From NCBI GenBank assembly GCA_023433505.1, contig JAEZCO010000052.1, forward strand, positions 1 through 64,000: a stretch of 64,000 nucleotides of DNA, read 5' to 3'. Position numbers and translations under genes: made by a program. The DNA is from Bacillota bacterium. GTDB lineage: Bacteria; Bacillota; Clostridia; Acetivibrionales; DTU013. A model generated the notes under the pieces. That model searched no databases, had not been told where the DNA came from, and saw only the letters and a program-made list of their open reading frames with translations. Shown one piece after another: positions 17,611 through 26,128 of this stretch (position 1 is its first letter; every line of letters starts with the position of its first letter).

Positions 17611-17652
17611 TTAGTATGATTCAATTGTATTCTATACTAATCCAGTTGTCAA
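17611..17652 (-). promoter_or_regulatory. copA promoter with flanking operator-like inverted repeat
   Basis: TTGACA (17652-17647) and TACAAT (17629-17624) are spaced by 17 bases on the minus strand. TTAGTAT at 17611-17617 and ATACTAA at 17634-17640 form a perfect 7-bp inverted repeat that brackets the -10 box. This is a good place for a copper-responsive repressor; none is encoded next door. Confidence 0.75.
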
Positions 17653-17698
17653 TCATATTTTAGCACAGCAATTCACCGAATAATTGATAATGCTTTCC

Positions 17699-19492
17699 TC
17701 AAGCTATGCTTTTCTGCGCAAACTGGCTGTTATAAATGTCCGCATAGACACCGCCCTTTGCGATTAACTCCTTGTGGCTTCCGGTTTCGGCAATATCGCC
17801 CTTATCCATCACCAAAATGCGGTCGGCATCGTAAATCGTCGACAGCCGGTGGGCAACCACGAAACTCGTCCGTCCTTTAAGCAGCCGCTTCATGGCGCTT
17901 TGAATGATGAGCTCCGTGCGGCTGTCCACATTGGAGGTGGCTTCATCAAGGATGAGGATCTCCGGGTCGGAAACAAAGGCCCTGGCAATTGTAATCAACT
18001 GCCGCTGCCCCTGGGAGATATTGTCCGCGTCCTCGTTTAAGACGGTGTTGTATCCTTCGGGGAGCTTCTGGATGAAATCATCGGCGTAGGCGGCTTTAGC
18101 GGCGGCATATATCTGCTCTTTGGACGCATTTTCATTCCCGTAGCGGATGTTATCGTAAATTGTACCGGAAAACAGCCATGTATCCTGCAGCACCATGCCA
18201 ATCCGCTGCCGCACAGCCTGGCGGCCCGCATTGCGGATGTCTGTCCCATTGATGCGGATACTTCCGGCCCGTATCTCATAAAAACGCTCCAGCAGATTGA
18301 TAAGCGTTGTCTTTCCTGCACCCGTATGCCCGACGATGGCCACCATCTGTCCCTCCTGAACATCTGCGTTAAAATCCTTCAGCAACGGCTCATCCGTATA
18401 CCCAAATTTTACATGGTCAAAGACTACCTTTGCCGTATCGTCACGGTGATGGGGAAATTCTTTGGCGTATTCAACCATTTCCTCCGCATCCAGCATTTCA
18501 AATACCCGCTCCGCAGACGCAACCATGGCTACGAAATTGCCCCAGCTCTGCAATATCTTCATAATAGGGCTGGCAAACTGATTTGAATACTGAAGGAAGG
18601 CCGTCATATCACCGATGAGAATGGTCCCTGCCACCACACGGACCGAGCCCATCACAGCAATCAGGACATAAATGATATTTTGTACAAGAGACATGCTTGG
18701 CATCATCAGGCCGCCGAAGAACCGCGCCTTCCATCCCGTTTTTACCATAGCGCCGTTGATGGCGTCGAATTTTTGTGCCGCCGTATCCTCACCGTTAAAA
18801 CTCTTTACCACCGAAAATCCCTGATAGGTTTCTTCGATTTGCGTATTCAGTTCCCCCAGCGATTTGTAATATGCCTTGGTGTATTTATTGGTGCTTGGCG
18901 TTATAATGGCCATGATGATGACGGTGCCGGGGATGATCAGGCAAGCCAGGCCCGTCAGCAGCGGGCTGATGGAAATCATCATCCAGAAAAAGCCCACCAG
19001 AAGAACGGCGCTGGAAATCAAATCCGTCAGGCTCTGCTGCAAATTCGTGACGATATTGTCAATGTCGTTGGCTGCAACCGACATGAGATTTCCGTTTGAG
19101 TTTTTATCAAAATATGAAACCGGAACCCTGTTCATTTTTGCTTTCAGCTCATTTCTAAGCGTATAGGTTGATTTTTGAGCAACAAGGACCATGATCCGCT
19201 GCTGTAAAAAGGTGGTGATGAATATGCCTACATACATGGCGGCAACGCCAAGCAGGATTATGCCGACCTGGCTGAAGTCGATGCCCGTTCCGTGGCGAAG
19301 CCCGTCAAAAACCAGAGTAATGGCGGTGCCCAGCCTTTTCGGGCTATACACCTGCATCACGGTTCCTGCAATTGTCGCTGCCAGCGCCAAAACAATCATG
19401 AAACTGCTTTTTTTAACATAAGCTGTAAGCCGCTTAATCGTTGCCCACATGTTTTTGGGCTTCTGTGCCGGTGCTTTATCCTGCTTGCTCAT
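17699..19492 (-). CDS. ABC exporter half-transporter, catalytic subunit
   Basis: 597 residues: six-helix exporter domain (about 35-330) then an ATPase domain. Walker A is GHTGAGKTT, Walker B ILILDEATS with the catalytic Glu present, and the switch is VVAHRLST with His. The signature reads SQGQ rather than SGGQ. With its neighbour it should form a heterodimeric multidrug or lipid exporter of the BmrCD/TM287-288 kind. The start overlaps the end of the partner gene by four bases (ATGA), so translation is coupled. Control by the adjacent OmpR-type regulator is suggested by shared upstream boxes. Confidence 0.88.
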   Translation of the reverse strand: MSKQDKAPAQKPKNMWATIKRLTAYVKKSSFMIVLALAATIAGTVMQVYSPKRLGTAITLVFDGLRHGTGIDFSQVGIILLGVAAMYVGIFITTFLQQRIMVLVAQKSTYTLRNELKAKMNRVPVSYFDKNSNGNLMSVAANDIDNIVTNLQQSLTDLISSAVLLVGFFWMMISISPLLTGLACLIIPGTVIIMAIITPSTNKYTKAYYKSLGELNTQIEETYQGFSVVKSFNGEDTAAQKFDAINGAMVKTGWKARFFGGLMMPSMSLVQNIIYVLIAVMGSVRVVAGTILIGDMTAFLQYSNQFASPIMKILQSWGNFVAMVASAERVFEMLDAEEMVEYAKEFPHHRDDTAKVVFDHVKFGYTDEPLLKDFNADVQEGQMVAIVGHTGAGKTTLINLLERFYEIRAGSIRINGTDIRNAGRQAVRQRIGMVLQDTWLFSGTIYDNIRYGNENASKEQIYAAAKAAYADDFIQKLPEGYNTVLNEDADNISQGQRQLITIARAFVSDPEILILDEATSNVDSRTELIIQSAMKRLLKGRTSFVVAHRLSTIYDADRILVMDKGDIAETGSHKELIAKGGVYADIYNSQFAQKSIA

Positions 19493-21207
19493 ATCGCTTT
19501 CGCCTCCCTGTGAAATTGAGAATCAATAATTTCCTGATAGACAGGATTTGTGTTTTTGAGTGTTTCGTGATTGCCAAGGCCCGCAAGCTTACCGTTGTCA
19601 AGGACGGCAATCACATCGGCATCCATAACGGTGCTGATGCGCTGCGCCACAATGATGGTGACGGCATTTTTAAGCCTGGCATGCATTGCAGACCGGACCG
19701 CCCCCTCCGTTTTGAAGTCCAGCGCCGAAAAAGAGTCGTCGAATACATAGATAAAGGCGTTTTTGAGAAGCGCCCTCGCTATACATAGCCTCTGCTTTTG
19801 CACTCCGGAGAAATTGCCGCCGCCTTTTTCAACTGCGCTGTCCAGACCTTCCGGCAATGCGCGGACAAACTCCGTGGCCTGTGCCATCTCCAGCGCCGCC
19901 CACATTTCATCGTCCGTGGCGTCTGATTTGCCTTCCAGCAGATTGGAGCGAATGGTGCCAAAGAACAGGGTAGATTTTTGCGGCGCAAAGCTGACGAGGT
20001 CCCGGAGCTTCCTTTGCTCCATATGGCGTATATCTGTTCCGCCGATGCGGATGCCGCCTTTTTCCACGTCATACAGCCGTGAGATCAGGTTTACAAGCGA
20101 GGATTTGCCGTCGCCGGTGCTGCCGATAATGGCCAGTGTTTGTCCTCTGCGTACCGTAAAGCTGATATCTTCCAACGTCTTTTTCTCCGCACCCTGATAC
20201 CTGAAATCAACATTTGCAAAGGTAAGCGATGTTTTATCCACATCCGCCGCTTTCTCCGGTTCTTTGACGCTTAAGGGCATATCAAGCACTTCATAGATTC
20301 TCTTTGCCGAAATCTGCCCGCGGGGAACAGCTAAAATGACGTTGGTCAGCATTCCGAAGCCCATCAGGATTTGCACGGAATAACTGATTGCCGCCATAAT
20401 GGCGCCGGTTTCAATGGTCCCGTTCCCGACGCCTTTTCCGCCGACCCAGGTGATGAGCACCGTGGCTAAACTGACAAGCATCGTTACAAGCGGTATGGCG
20501 ACACTCATGATTGTCCCGGCCGTTACATAGGTACGGGTATATTCGCGGTTTGTGTCCTTATACTTCTCATACTCCTGATTTTCTTTTCCGAATGCGCGGA
20601 TCACTTTTACGCCCATAAGCCCTTCCCTGAAAAAAAGGTTCAGATTGTCCAAAAGCCTTTGCATTTTTGCATATAATGGGCTTGCATAGCGATAAATCAC
20701 AAAATACGAGACCCCCAGAATCGGAACAGTATACAGGAAAATAAGCGCTAACGCGGGACTGAGGGCCCAGGTCATGACAATTCCCCCGATAAGCATTGCA
20801 GGCGCCAGTATCAGGAATTTTAGCCCGCCTTCCACCAGGGTTTGTACTTGCGTCACATCATTGGTGTTACGGGTGATCAGTGACGAAGTGCCCACCTTAT
20901 CGAATTCATTTTTTGAGAAGCTGAGTACCTTGCGATAAATATCGGCCCGCAGTTCGCCGCCCAACTTATAAGATATTTGCGAGAACAAAAACGTGTTGCA
21001 CAGCGCGCCTATCAGACTGAATACGGACAGTCCGATCATCAGATGCCCTTTGGACCAGATATATGAAATATTTGAAGTCCGCACCCCGATATCGACGATA
21101 TCCGCCGTAACTCTTGGCAGATACAGCGCACAAACGATTTGTACGATTAAGAAGCCAATGGCTATGATTGACTGCGCTACCGGCAGCCTTTTAACAATTT
21201 TAAACAT
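19489..21207 (-). CDS. ABC exporter half-transporter, degenerate subunit
   Basis: About 572 residues: exporter membrane domain then ATPase. Walker A (GSTGDGKSS) is intact, but Walker B ends FDDS with Asp in place of the catalytic Glu, the signature is FSGVQ, and the switch His is replaced by Gln (VAQRIST). These changes mark the non-canonical half of heterodimeric exporters. I chose ATG 21207: the in-frame ATG at 21225 is followed by GGAGGGGAGG, which is the ribosome binding site of 21207. First gene of a two-gene operon downstream of a regulator box at 21330-21346. Confidence 0.88.
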   Translation of the reverse strand: MFKIVKRLPVAQSIIAIGFLIVQIVCALYLPRVTADIVDIGVRTSNISYIWSKGHLMIGLSVFSLIGALCNTFLFSQISYKLGGELRADIYRKVLSFSKNEFDKVGTSSLITRNTNDVTQVQTLVEGGLKFLILAPAMLIGGIVMTWALSPALALIFLYTVPILGVSYFVIYRYASPLYAKMQRLLDNLNLFFREGLMGVKVIRAFGKENQEYEKYKDTNREYTRTYVTAGTIMSVAIPLVTMLVSLATVLITWVGGKGVGNGTIETGAIMAAISYSVQILMGFGMLTNVILAVPRGQISAKRIYEVLDMPLSVKEPEKAADVDKTSLTFANVDFRYQGAEKKTLEDISFTVRRGQTLAIIGSTGDGKSSLVNLISRLYDVEKGGIRIGGTDIRHMEQRKLRDLVSFAPQKSTLFFGTIRSNLLEGKSDATDDEMWAALEMAQATEFVRALPEGLDSAVEKGGGNFSGVQKQRLCIARALLKNAFIYVFDDSFSALDFKTEGAVRSAMHARLKNAVTIIVAQRISTVMDADVIAVLDNGKLAGLGNHETLKNTNPVYQEIIDSQFHREAKAI

Positions 21208-21313
21208 GAATATCCTCCCCTCCATACCGATTTCCTTTTTGGCATTGTTTTGTCACCAGATGTACATACATCAGGTCCTTCACAGAATCACCCCCGTTTA
21301 TTTTCATGAACCC

Positions 21314-21346
21314 ATCTTAGAGGGGAAAATTAAACGGAGCTTAAAC
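21314..21346 (-). promoter_or_regulatory. Response-regulator box and -10 upstream of the ABC exporter operon
   Basis: Minus-strand direct repeat GTTTAA-GCTCC-GTTTAA (21346-21330), two hexamers with 11-base periodicity, followed after 10 bases by a TAAGAT -10 box (21319-21314). The geometry and sequence match the box upstream of the two-component genes at 23334-23366. Confidence 0.65.
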
Positions 21347-21579
21347 AGAAAGAGTATTTCGGAGAAATTTTGAAAAAAAACGAATGAATCTGATGCAAAA
21401 ATATAGTATAATTTTGGCAATAAAACAACCGTATAGATATGAGCTAAACATGGCTGTCATCTGCAAAAAGCTATGGAGGTTGCTGATCCACCGGAGGTAT
21501 GAAGAAGGGAAGAAATGGTTACGAAAAGCAAATTGTTGTTCCACTGGCACAACAATTGAGTTGGTCTCATCTCATTACT

Positions 21580-22617
21580 TTATTGCCGTGGCAATGTAAC
21601 CTTGAACGCCGTCCCTTTTCCCAAAGCGCTTTCGACTGTGACGTCGCCCTCATGCATATTTACAATCTTTTTTACCAGAGCAAGGCCCAGCCCGTTTCCG
21701 CCCAATGAGCGGTCCCGCGATTTATCCACCTTGTAAAACCGCTCGAAAATATGCATTTGATCTGAAGGAGCTATCCCGATACCGTTGTCGGAAATCACAC
21801 AAACTACGGTTTCCCCTTCCGGCAGCAGGCTAACGCTAATCTCCCCATTTTCCGGCGTGAATTTTATGGCGTTTACCAAAAGGTTGATCCAGACCTGCTT
21901 TAACAGGTCTTCGCTGCCATGGACGGTTATTTTGGGCAGCGAGGTTTCGGGGATAATGTTCTTTGCTTTCCATTGCGGTTCCAGGAGCAGTACGACATTT
22001 TCAAGCTGCCTGTCCAACCGGTACGGGGCTTTCGCAATGGAGCTGCCCTCCGCTTCCAGGGCCGATAACTGCAAAAGATTCTCCGACAGCTTGGACAGCC
22101 TCTTGCTTTCTTCCTCAATGATGGTGGCGTATTCCAGTTGCCGGAGCGTTGCGCCCTCTTTGCGCAGCAGCGCGGCGTACCCGCTGATGGATGTCAGCGG
22201 CGATTGAAATTCATGGGATATGTTAGAGATAAAATCCTGCCGCAGTTGCTCCATGGACCCGAGTTCTTTCGCCATGTTGTTAATGCTGTCGGTAAGCTCG
22301 TTCAAACGCCCGTGCCTATCCTGCTCGATAAACACGTCAAAATTTCCCCGGGCTATTTTTTCCAGGGCTTCAAGGGTTGCCCCCAGAAGATTCCTCCGGG
22401 TGCTGCCCCTGGGAATTTTAGCTCCCGCATTAATAATTCCTAAAATCAGAAGCAGATTTACAGCGCTGTAAATGATATACCCCCACGGTTCGGGCGGCCT
22501 TCCCACAAACCTGTAAAGCAGCAGCATAAGCATATAGCTTACGGCAAAGGATATTGCAAGCATGAAGGTGCAAAAACACAGCCAGAGCAAATTCTGATAC
22601 CAGCGATGCTTTTTCAG
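21580..22617 (-). CDS. Membrane sensor histidine kinase
   Basis: About 345 residues with two N-terminal membrane helices (about 10-35 and 50-70) and only a short loop between them, then HAMP, a DHp domain with SNISHEFQSPLTSI (phospho-His) and a HATPase domain with N, G1 (DNGIGI) and GLGLALV boxes. The short sensor loop suggests it senses within the membrane. The best start is an unusual CTG at 22617: GGAGG is seven bases upstream and the CTG overlaps the regulator's TGA stop as CTGA. An in-frame extension to 22755 overlaps the regulator and is unlikely to be used. Confidence 0.85.
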   Translation of the reverse strand: MKKHRWYQNLLWLCFCTFMLAISFAVSYMLMLLLYRFVGRPPEPWGYIIYSAVNLLLILGIINAGAKIPRGSTRRNLLGATLEALEKIARGNFDVFIEQDRHGRLNELTDSINNMAKELGSMEQLRQDFISNISHEFQSPLTSISGYAALLRKEGATLRQLEYATIIEEESKRLSKLSENLLQLSALEAEGSSIAKAPYRLDRQLENVVLLLEPQWKAKNIIPETSLPKITVHGSEDLLKQVWINLLVNAIKFTPENGEISVSLLPEGETVVCVISDNGIGIAPSDQMHIFERFYKVDKSRDRSLGGNGLGLALVKKIVNMHEGDVTVESALGKGTAFKVTLPRQ

Positions 22618-23291
22618 GAAATCACCTCCAGACGATAGCCCAGGCTGCGGATGGTGAGGATTTGAAATCCGAACCGGTCTGGCGGAAACCGGTCCCGCAG
22701 CCGTCCCACATGAACATCCAGAGTGCGTTCGTTCCCGTCGAAATCCACCCCCCATAGCTCCTCAATCAACTGACTGCGGGACAGGGTTTTCCCGGGAAGG
22801 CTGCCAAGCTTAAAAAGAAGTTCAAATTCCCGCAAGGGAATGCCAGTGCGTTCACCGTTTACGGAAATCGTATGACTGGTGCTGTCTACCGTAAGAGCGC
22901 CTATGGTAATGGCTTGCTGCGAGGCTATTTTGTAGCGTTTCAAAAGCGCCCTTACCCGGAGCAGCAATTCTTCCGCTTCAAAAGGTTTTGTCAGGTAGTC
23001 GTCCGCGCCCGAGCCGTAGCTCTCGATTTTTGAGCTTATTTCGCTTTTTGCCGTCAGCATGAGGATGGGCATATCCTCATAATATCCGCGGGCATTGCGG
23101 CAAAAATCCAGGCCGTCCATATGAGGCATCATAATATCCACCACGCATAGGTCGATTTTATTTTCTTCGAGCTTCAAAAGTGCGTCGCGCCCGTCTGCAG
23201 CTTCACATACCCCGAACCCGAAGCCGGTTAACAAGGTGCAAACCAGCCTGCGGATATTGGCATCGTCATCCACCACTAATATCCTGTTCAT
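22614..23291 (-). CDS. OmpR/PhoB-family response regulator
   Basis: 225 residues: receiver domain with acidic pocket VDDD, phospho-acceptor VVDIMMPHMDG (Asp about 52) and Lys in YLTKPF, then a winged-helix DNA-binding domain (about 130-225) with LREFELL and RTLDVHVGRLR. First gene of the operon with the kinase downstream. A direct repeat at 23350-23366 before a -10 box suggests autoregulation, and the same repeat precedes the exporter operon at 21.3 kb. Confidence 0.92.
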   Translation of the reverse strand: MNRILVVDDDANIRRLVCTLLTGFGFGVCEAADGRDALLKLEENKIDLCVVDIMMPHMDGLDFCRNARGYYEDMPILMLTAKSEISSKIESYGSGADDYLTKPFEAEELLLRVRALLKRYKIASQQAITIGALTVDSTSHTISVNGERTGIPLREFELLFKLGSLPGKTLSRSQLIEELWGVDFDGNERTLDVHVGRLRDRFPPDRFGFQILTIRSLGYRLEVIS

Positions 23292-23606
23292 GGCAATGCC
23301 TCCTTTCCATTTGAAAACACAAAATTACTATTTACGATACTATATGTTTTTAAACAGAGTGTAAACAAGCCAATGGAAGAATGCTTAAATTTTTCCTCCC
23401 CTCTGTCAGACGATCCTCCATACCTATCCCGTCATCGAAAGCCACCAACTGAATGCCCTCGCTGTAAAAACTGCCTCCAATGAGCAGCATGCCGTTGGCG
23501 GCGGTCACCCCGCGCCTGTTCCGGCTCATGGACAATAATGCGGTCTATAATAGGCAGTTATGTATTGTCGTCCGACAAATATTTTATCATTCTTAGCCGC
23601 TGCATA
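23292..23606. other. Intergenic region with regulator box, otherwise empty
   Basis: Apart from the regulator's ribosome binding site and promoter box (23334-23366), I see no convincing gene. A 61-codon minus-strand frame at 23350-23535 contains the regulator box itself and has no recognisable domain; it may be a gene remnant. Confidence 0.5.
23334..23366 (-). promoter_or_regulatory. Response-regulator box and -10 upstream of the two-component operon
   Basis: Minus-strand direct repeat GTTTAC-ACTCT-GTTTAA (23366-23350), followed after 10 bases by a TATCGT -10 candidate (23339-23334); TATAGT at 23344-23339 is an alternative. The pattern GTTTA..CTC.GTTTAA is shared with the exporter promoter. 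Confidence 0.65.
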
Positions 23607-24029
23607 TTATCTTAAAAGCGGCATAAAACCTGTTAGCTTGTTCACTTTTTTCTTATTCCCATAAATGGCAATCCCAAAATAATTATGGTCTTGCTCTGTT
23701 GTGATTGACGCCTTTGAAATATATTCACTGTATATATTACAGCTTTGTGCAACATCAGAAAAATCAACAACGATTAAGTCTGCAAATTCCGGGGTATACA
23801 AACGCGCCCTCAAATCTTTCAAAATCGCTTGATCTCCGCGAAGCATTGTAACCGGAATTGTAATAATACCCAAGTGAGATTGCTCCGAAGCGTCTGTTAC
23901 ATCTTCTCCTATCTGTTCAGGGATATACTTTCCCAACGTGATACCTAAAATGGCAGAAGTGTTTGCTACAATGCCGACCGGCAGTTCAGAATCTATAATC
24001 ATTACACATTTCATCGTAGAGTCGCTCAT
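23607..24029 (-). CDS. DUF2000 family protein (copy 2)
   Basis: 140-residue soluble protein homologous to the product of 1154-1609 (shared CVM.ID strand, AN motif, GE..TDAS..SHLG, VDF strand and GIAIYGNKKKVNK C-terminus). It starts within the stop of the EamA gene (ATGA, four-base overlap), so the pair is translationally coupled, as in copy 1. The family is thought to have a peptidyl-tRNA hydrolase II-like fold; activity is unknown. Part of an AraC-EamA-DUF2000 operon. Confidence 0.75.
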   Translation of the reverse strand: MSDSTMKCVMIIDSELPVGIVANTSAILGITLGKYIPEQIGEDVTDASEQSHLGIITIPVTMLRGDQAILKDLRARLYTPEFADLIVVDFSDVAQSCNIYSEYISKASITTEQDHNYFGIAIYGNKKKVNKLTGFMPLLR

Positions 24030-24934
24030 GCTTTAAGCTCCTTTTGTTTTACAGAGGTTTTAAACTCCGATAGAAATAGTCCCGCTAATGTAAGTAAAAT
24101 TCCAAACACAGAGGTTTCGGTAATCGTTTCACTAAGTACAATAACAGAGGTAACCACCGTTATGACTGGAACCATGTAAATATAAACGCTGGTTTTTACT
24201 GCGCCCAATATTTTAACTGCCGAATTCCAGGTTACAAAGCACAGGGCAGATGCGCCCAATCCCAAGAACAGGATATTAAACAGATTGACTGGCTGCGTCA
24301 TCTGATTTATGTTTGGCTTGAATCCGAATAGAAACAAGGCAGGTATCATAAACACCAGCCCATAAAAGAAAATTCTTCGGGTTGATTGAATGGTATTGTA
24401 ATGAAAGCCGCTGATTTTCTTTGTGAGGATAGAATAGGCCGCCCATACCACAGCGGCTAAAACAGCCAGAATATCTCCCAATGGGTTTAATTGCAAGGTG
24501 CTGCTTCCAGTAAAACTAATAAGAAAAATTCCGACAACAGCAACCGCTAAGCCTATCAAGAACTGCGCTCTCAATTTTTCACCATCTAAAAACAAGTGCG
24601 CAAAAATAGCAGTAAAAAACGGTGCTACGGAAATAATGACTCCCACATTGGAAGCAAAGGTATACGTCAAGGCAAAGTTTTCGAGCAGGTAATAGAGGGT
24701 GACACCGCAAAAACCGGCGGCGGCAAAATAGATTTCTTGTTTTTTCTCCTTGACTTTCAGCCTATGAGGGTAAACTACAAGCAACACAATGAAACCGATT
24801 GTAAATCTCAAAAACAGGATTTCGATTGGAGAAAAGGCTTCTATCAGTATTTTGGTCGATATGAAAGTAGTACCCCAAATAAAGATTGTAATTATTGCAA
24901 ATAAATGTCCCGTAATCTCTTTTTTTCTGTCCAT
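24026..24934 (-). CDS. EamA/DMT family transporter (copy 2)
   Basis: About 302 residues with ten hydrophobic segments in two EamA halves. It belongs to the same superfamily as the product of 253-1167, with the shared opening TGHLFAIITIFIWGTTFISTKI pattern split as N-terminal Lys/Gly-rich tail then helix. Two starts are possible: ATG 24958, which overlaps the AraC stop as TGATG, and ATG 24934, which has GAGAGGA five bases upstream; I prefer 24934. Substrate unknown; the AraC regulator upstream may sense it. Confidence 0.85.
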   Translation of the reverse strand: MDRKKEITGHLFAIITIFIWGTTFISTKILIEAFSPIEILFLRFTIGFIVLLVVYPHRLKVKEKKQEIYFAAAGFCGVTLYYLLENFALTYTFASNVGVIISVAPFFTAIFAHLFLDGEKLRAQFLIGLAVAVVGIFLISFTGSSTLQLNPLGDILAVLAAVVWAAYSILTKKISGFHYNTIQSTRRIFFYGLVFMIPALFLFGFKPNINQMTQPVNLFNILFLGLGASALCFVTWNSAVKILGAVKTSVYIYMVPVITVVTSVIVLSETITETSVFGILLTLAGLFLSEFKTSVKQKELKA

Positions 24935-24957
24935 GAAAGTCCTCTCTATATAAAACA

Positions 24958-25782
24958 TCAACGATAATTATCCTTGAAAATGTTCATATACTGCTTTGGC
25001 GTCAGCCCTATAAACTTCTTAAAGAAGTTGGAAAAGTGGCTCTGGTCAGTAAAACCTGTCTGCAATGCCACATCTATTGGTAAAATGCCTTGCTCCAGCA
25101 TTTTCTTTGCATGGTCAATTCGTATCGTTTCCAAATAGCTATAAGGGGAAATACCTCTTTGTTTCGTGAACGAGCGAAGAAGATAGTATTTGTTTAGTCC
25201 CGTCAGCTTGCAAAGGTCATCAAGTGTAATATTCTCCATGTAGTGCTTTTCTAAGAATTCACATATTGCCCTTGCTTCCGTGCTTTGCGCTGCGTTTTCT
25301 GCTGGCATGGCCTGTTCGGTATATTCTTCAATGAGCTGTTCTAAAAGGAAAAAGAAGATTTCCTCTTTTCTAAAATCTCTTTCTTCCGCCATGATTATTT
25401 GATGTAAATCCCGAAGCACAGCAACTAATTCGCTATGAAAAACGACTTGCGGCGTAAAATAAGGCAAATATTCTTTCCCTGTTATCTCAAAAACCGCCTT
25501 GTTCATAATTTCCGGCTGGATATTGATACAGCGATAATCCAGCGTTTTGCCATCGATTTGCTCGCACACATGATTGTCGCGGGGATTAAACAGTAATAAA
25601 TCCCCCGGCTCTATGGTGTACTCCTTGTTCTTGCAAGATAAAAACCGCTGGCCTTTTTCAATAAAACCAATCACATAGTATTCATGAAAATGATTGGGAA
25701 ATTTCTGCATAATCCCTTGAAAATGATAGGCTTCTACCTTTAATTCAGCATCATATTTTACCGTTCTTATCTCTTGCTTCAT
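24958..25782 (-). CDS. AraC family regulator with cupin sensor domain
   Basis: 274 residues. The N-terminal half is a cupin-like ligand domain (HEYYVIGFIEKGQRF, then EPGDLLLFNPRDNH). The C-terminal ~100 residues are the AraC double helix-turn-helix (LDDLCKLTGLNKYYLLRSF and PIDVALQTGFTDQSHFSNFF). First gene of a three-gene operon with EamA and DUF2000, both overlapping end to end, so it most likely controls this transporter. GGAGG-type ribosome binding site precedes ATG 25782. Confidence 0.9.
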   Translation of the reverse strand: MKQEIRTVKYDAELKVEAYHFQGIMQKFPNHFHEYYVIGFIEKGQRFLSCKNKEYTIEPGDLLLFNPRDNHVCEQIDGKTLDYRCINIQPEIMNKAVFEITGKEYLPYFTPQVVFHSELVAVLRDLHQIIMAEERDFRKEEIFFFLLEQLIEEYTEQAMPAENAAQSTEARAICEFLEKHYMENITLDDLCKLTGLNKYYLLRSFTKQRGISPYSYLETIRIDHAKKMLEQGILPIDVALQTGFTDQSHFSNFFKKFIGLTPKQYMNIFKDNYR

Positions 25783-26128
25783 AAAATTTGTCCTCCTTTC
25801 CTAATTATCTGTTACTTAGTGTAGCACAAGTGGCAATCGTATTCTTGTATGATATTGCCCTGCCGATTCGGTTTTCCGGCTTTGGTTCTACTTCGTGCCT
25901 GCCGGCGGCAAGGCGCCGCCTGCACCGACAAATCCGCAAAGGATTGAACGGCAAGGTTACACCGTCGTTGAATGGGGCGGGATGGCAGAAGCAGAGCAAG
26001 TAAAAAATCAAGCAAGAGGCTGCTCACCCTTCGAGCAGCCTCCTGTTGCATTTACCCACGTTATCATCTCTGTTCTTTTATCAGCATACTCGGAGCACCG
26101 GCTATTTATCCATGCAATCCCAGTATAA
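25783..26128. other. Gap with a possible mobile-element peptide remnant
   Basis: Between 25886 and 26010 the plus strand has an open frame encoding ...PAGGKAPPAPTNPQ then GYTVVEWGG, a motif I associate with short accessory proteins of Clostridial integrative elements. It has no good start codon or ribosome binding site and runs into the terminator at 26016-26042. No other gene is visible in this stretch. Its GC content is higher than that of the adjacent AraC operon. Confidence 0.35.
26000..26042 (-). terminator. Terminator of the DNA glycosylase gene
   Basis: GAGGCTGCTC (26016-26025) and GAGCAGCCTC (26033-26042) form a perfect 10-bp stem with a 7-base loop. On the minus strand a TTTTTT run follows about ten bases later. 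It lies 87 bases beyond the stop codon of the glycosylase gene. Confidence 0.65.

Noticed and set aside
23350..23535. 61-codon minus-strand frame before the response regulator
   Set aside because: No ribosome binding site or known domain and it contains the regulator box; kept only as a possible remnant.
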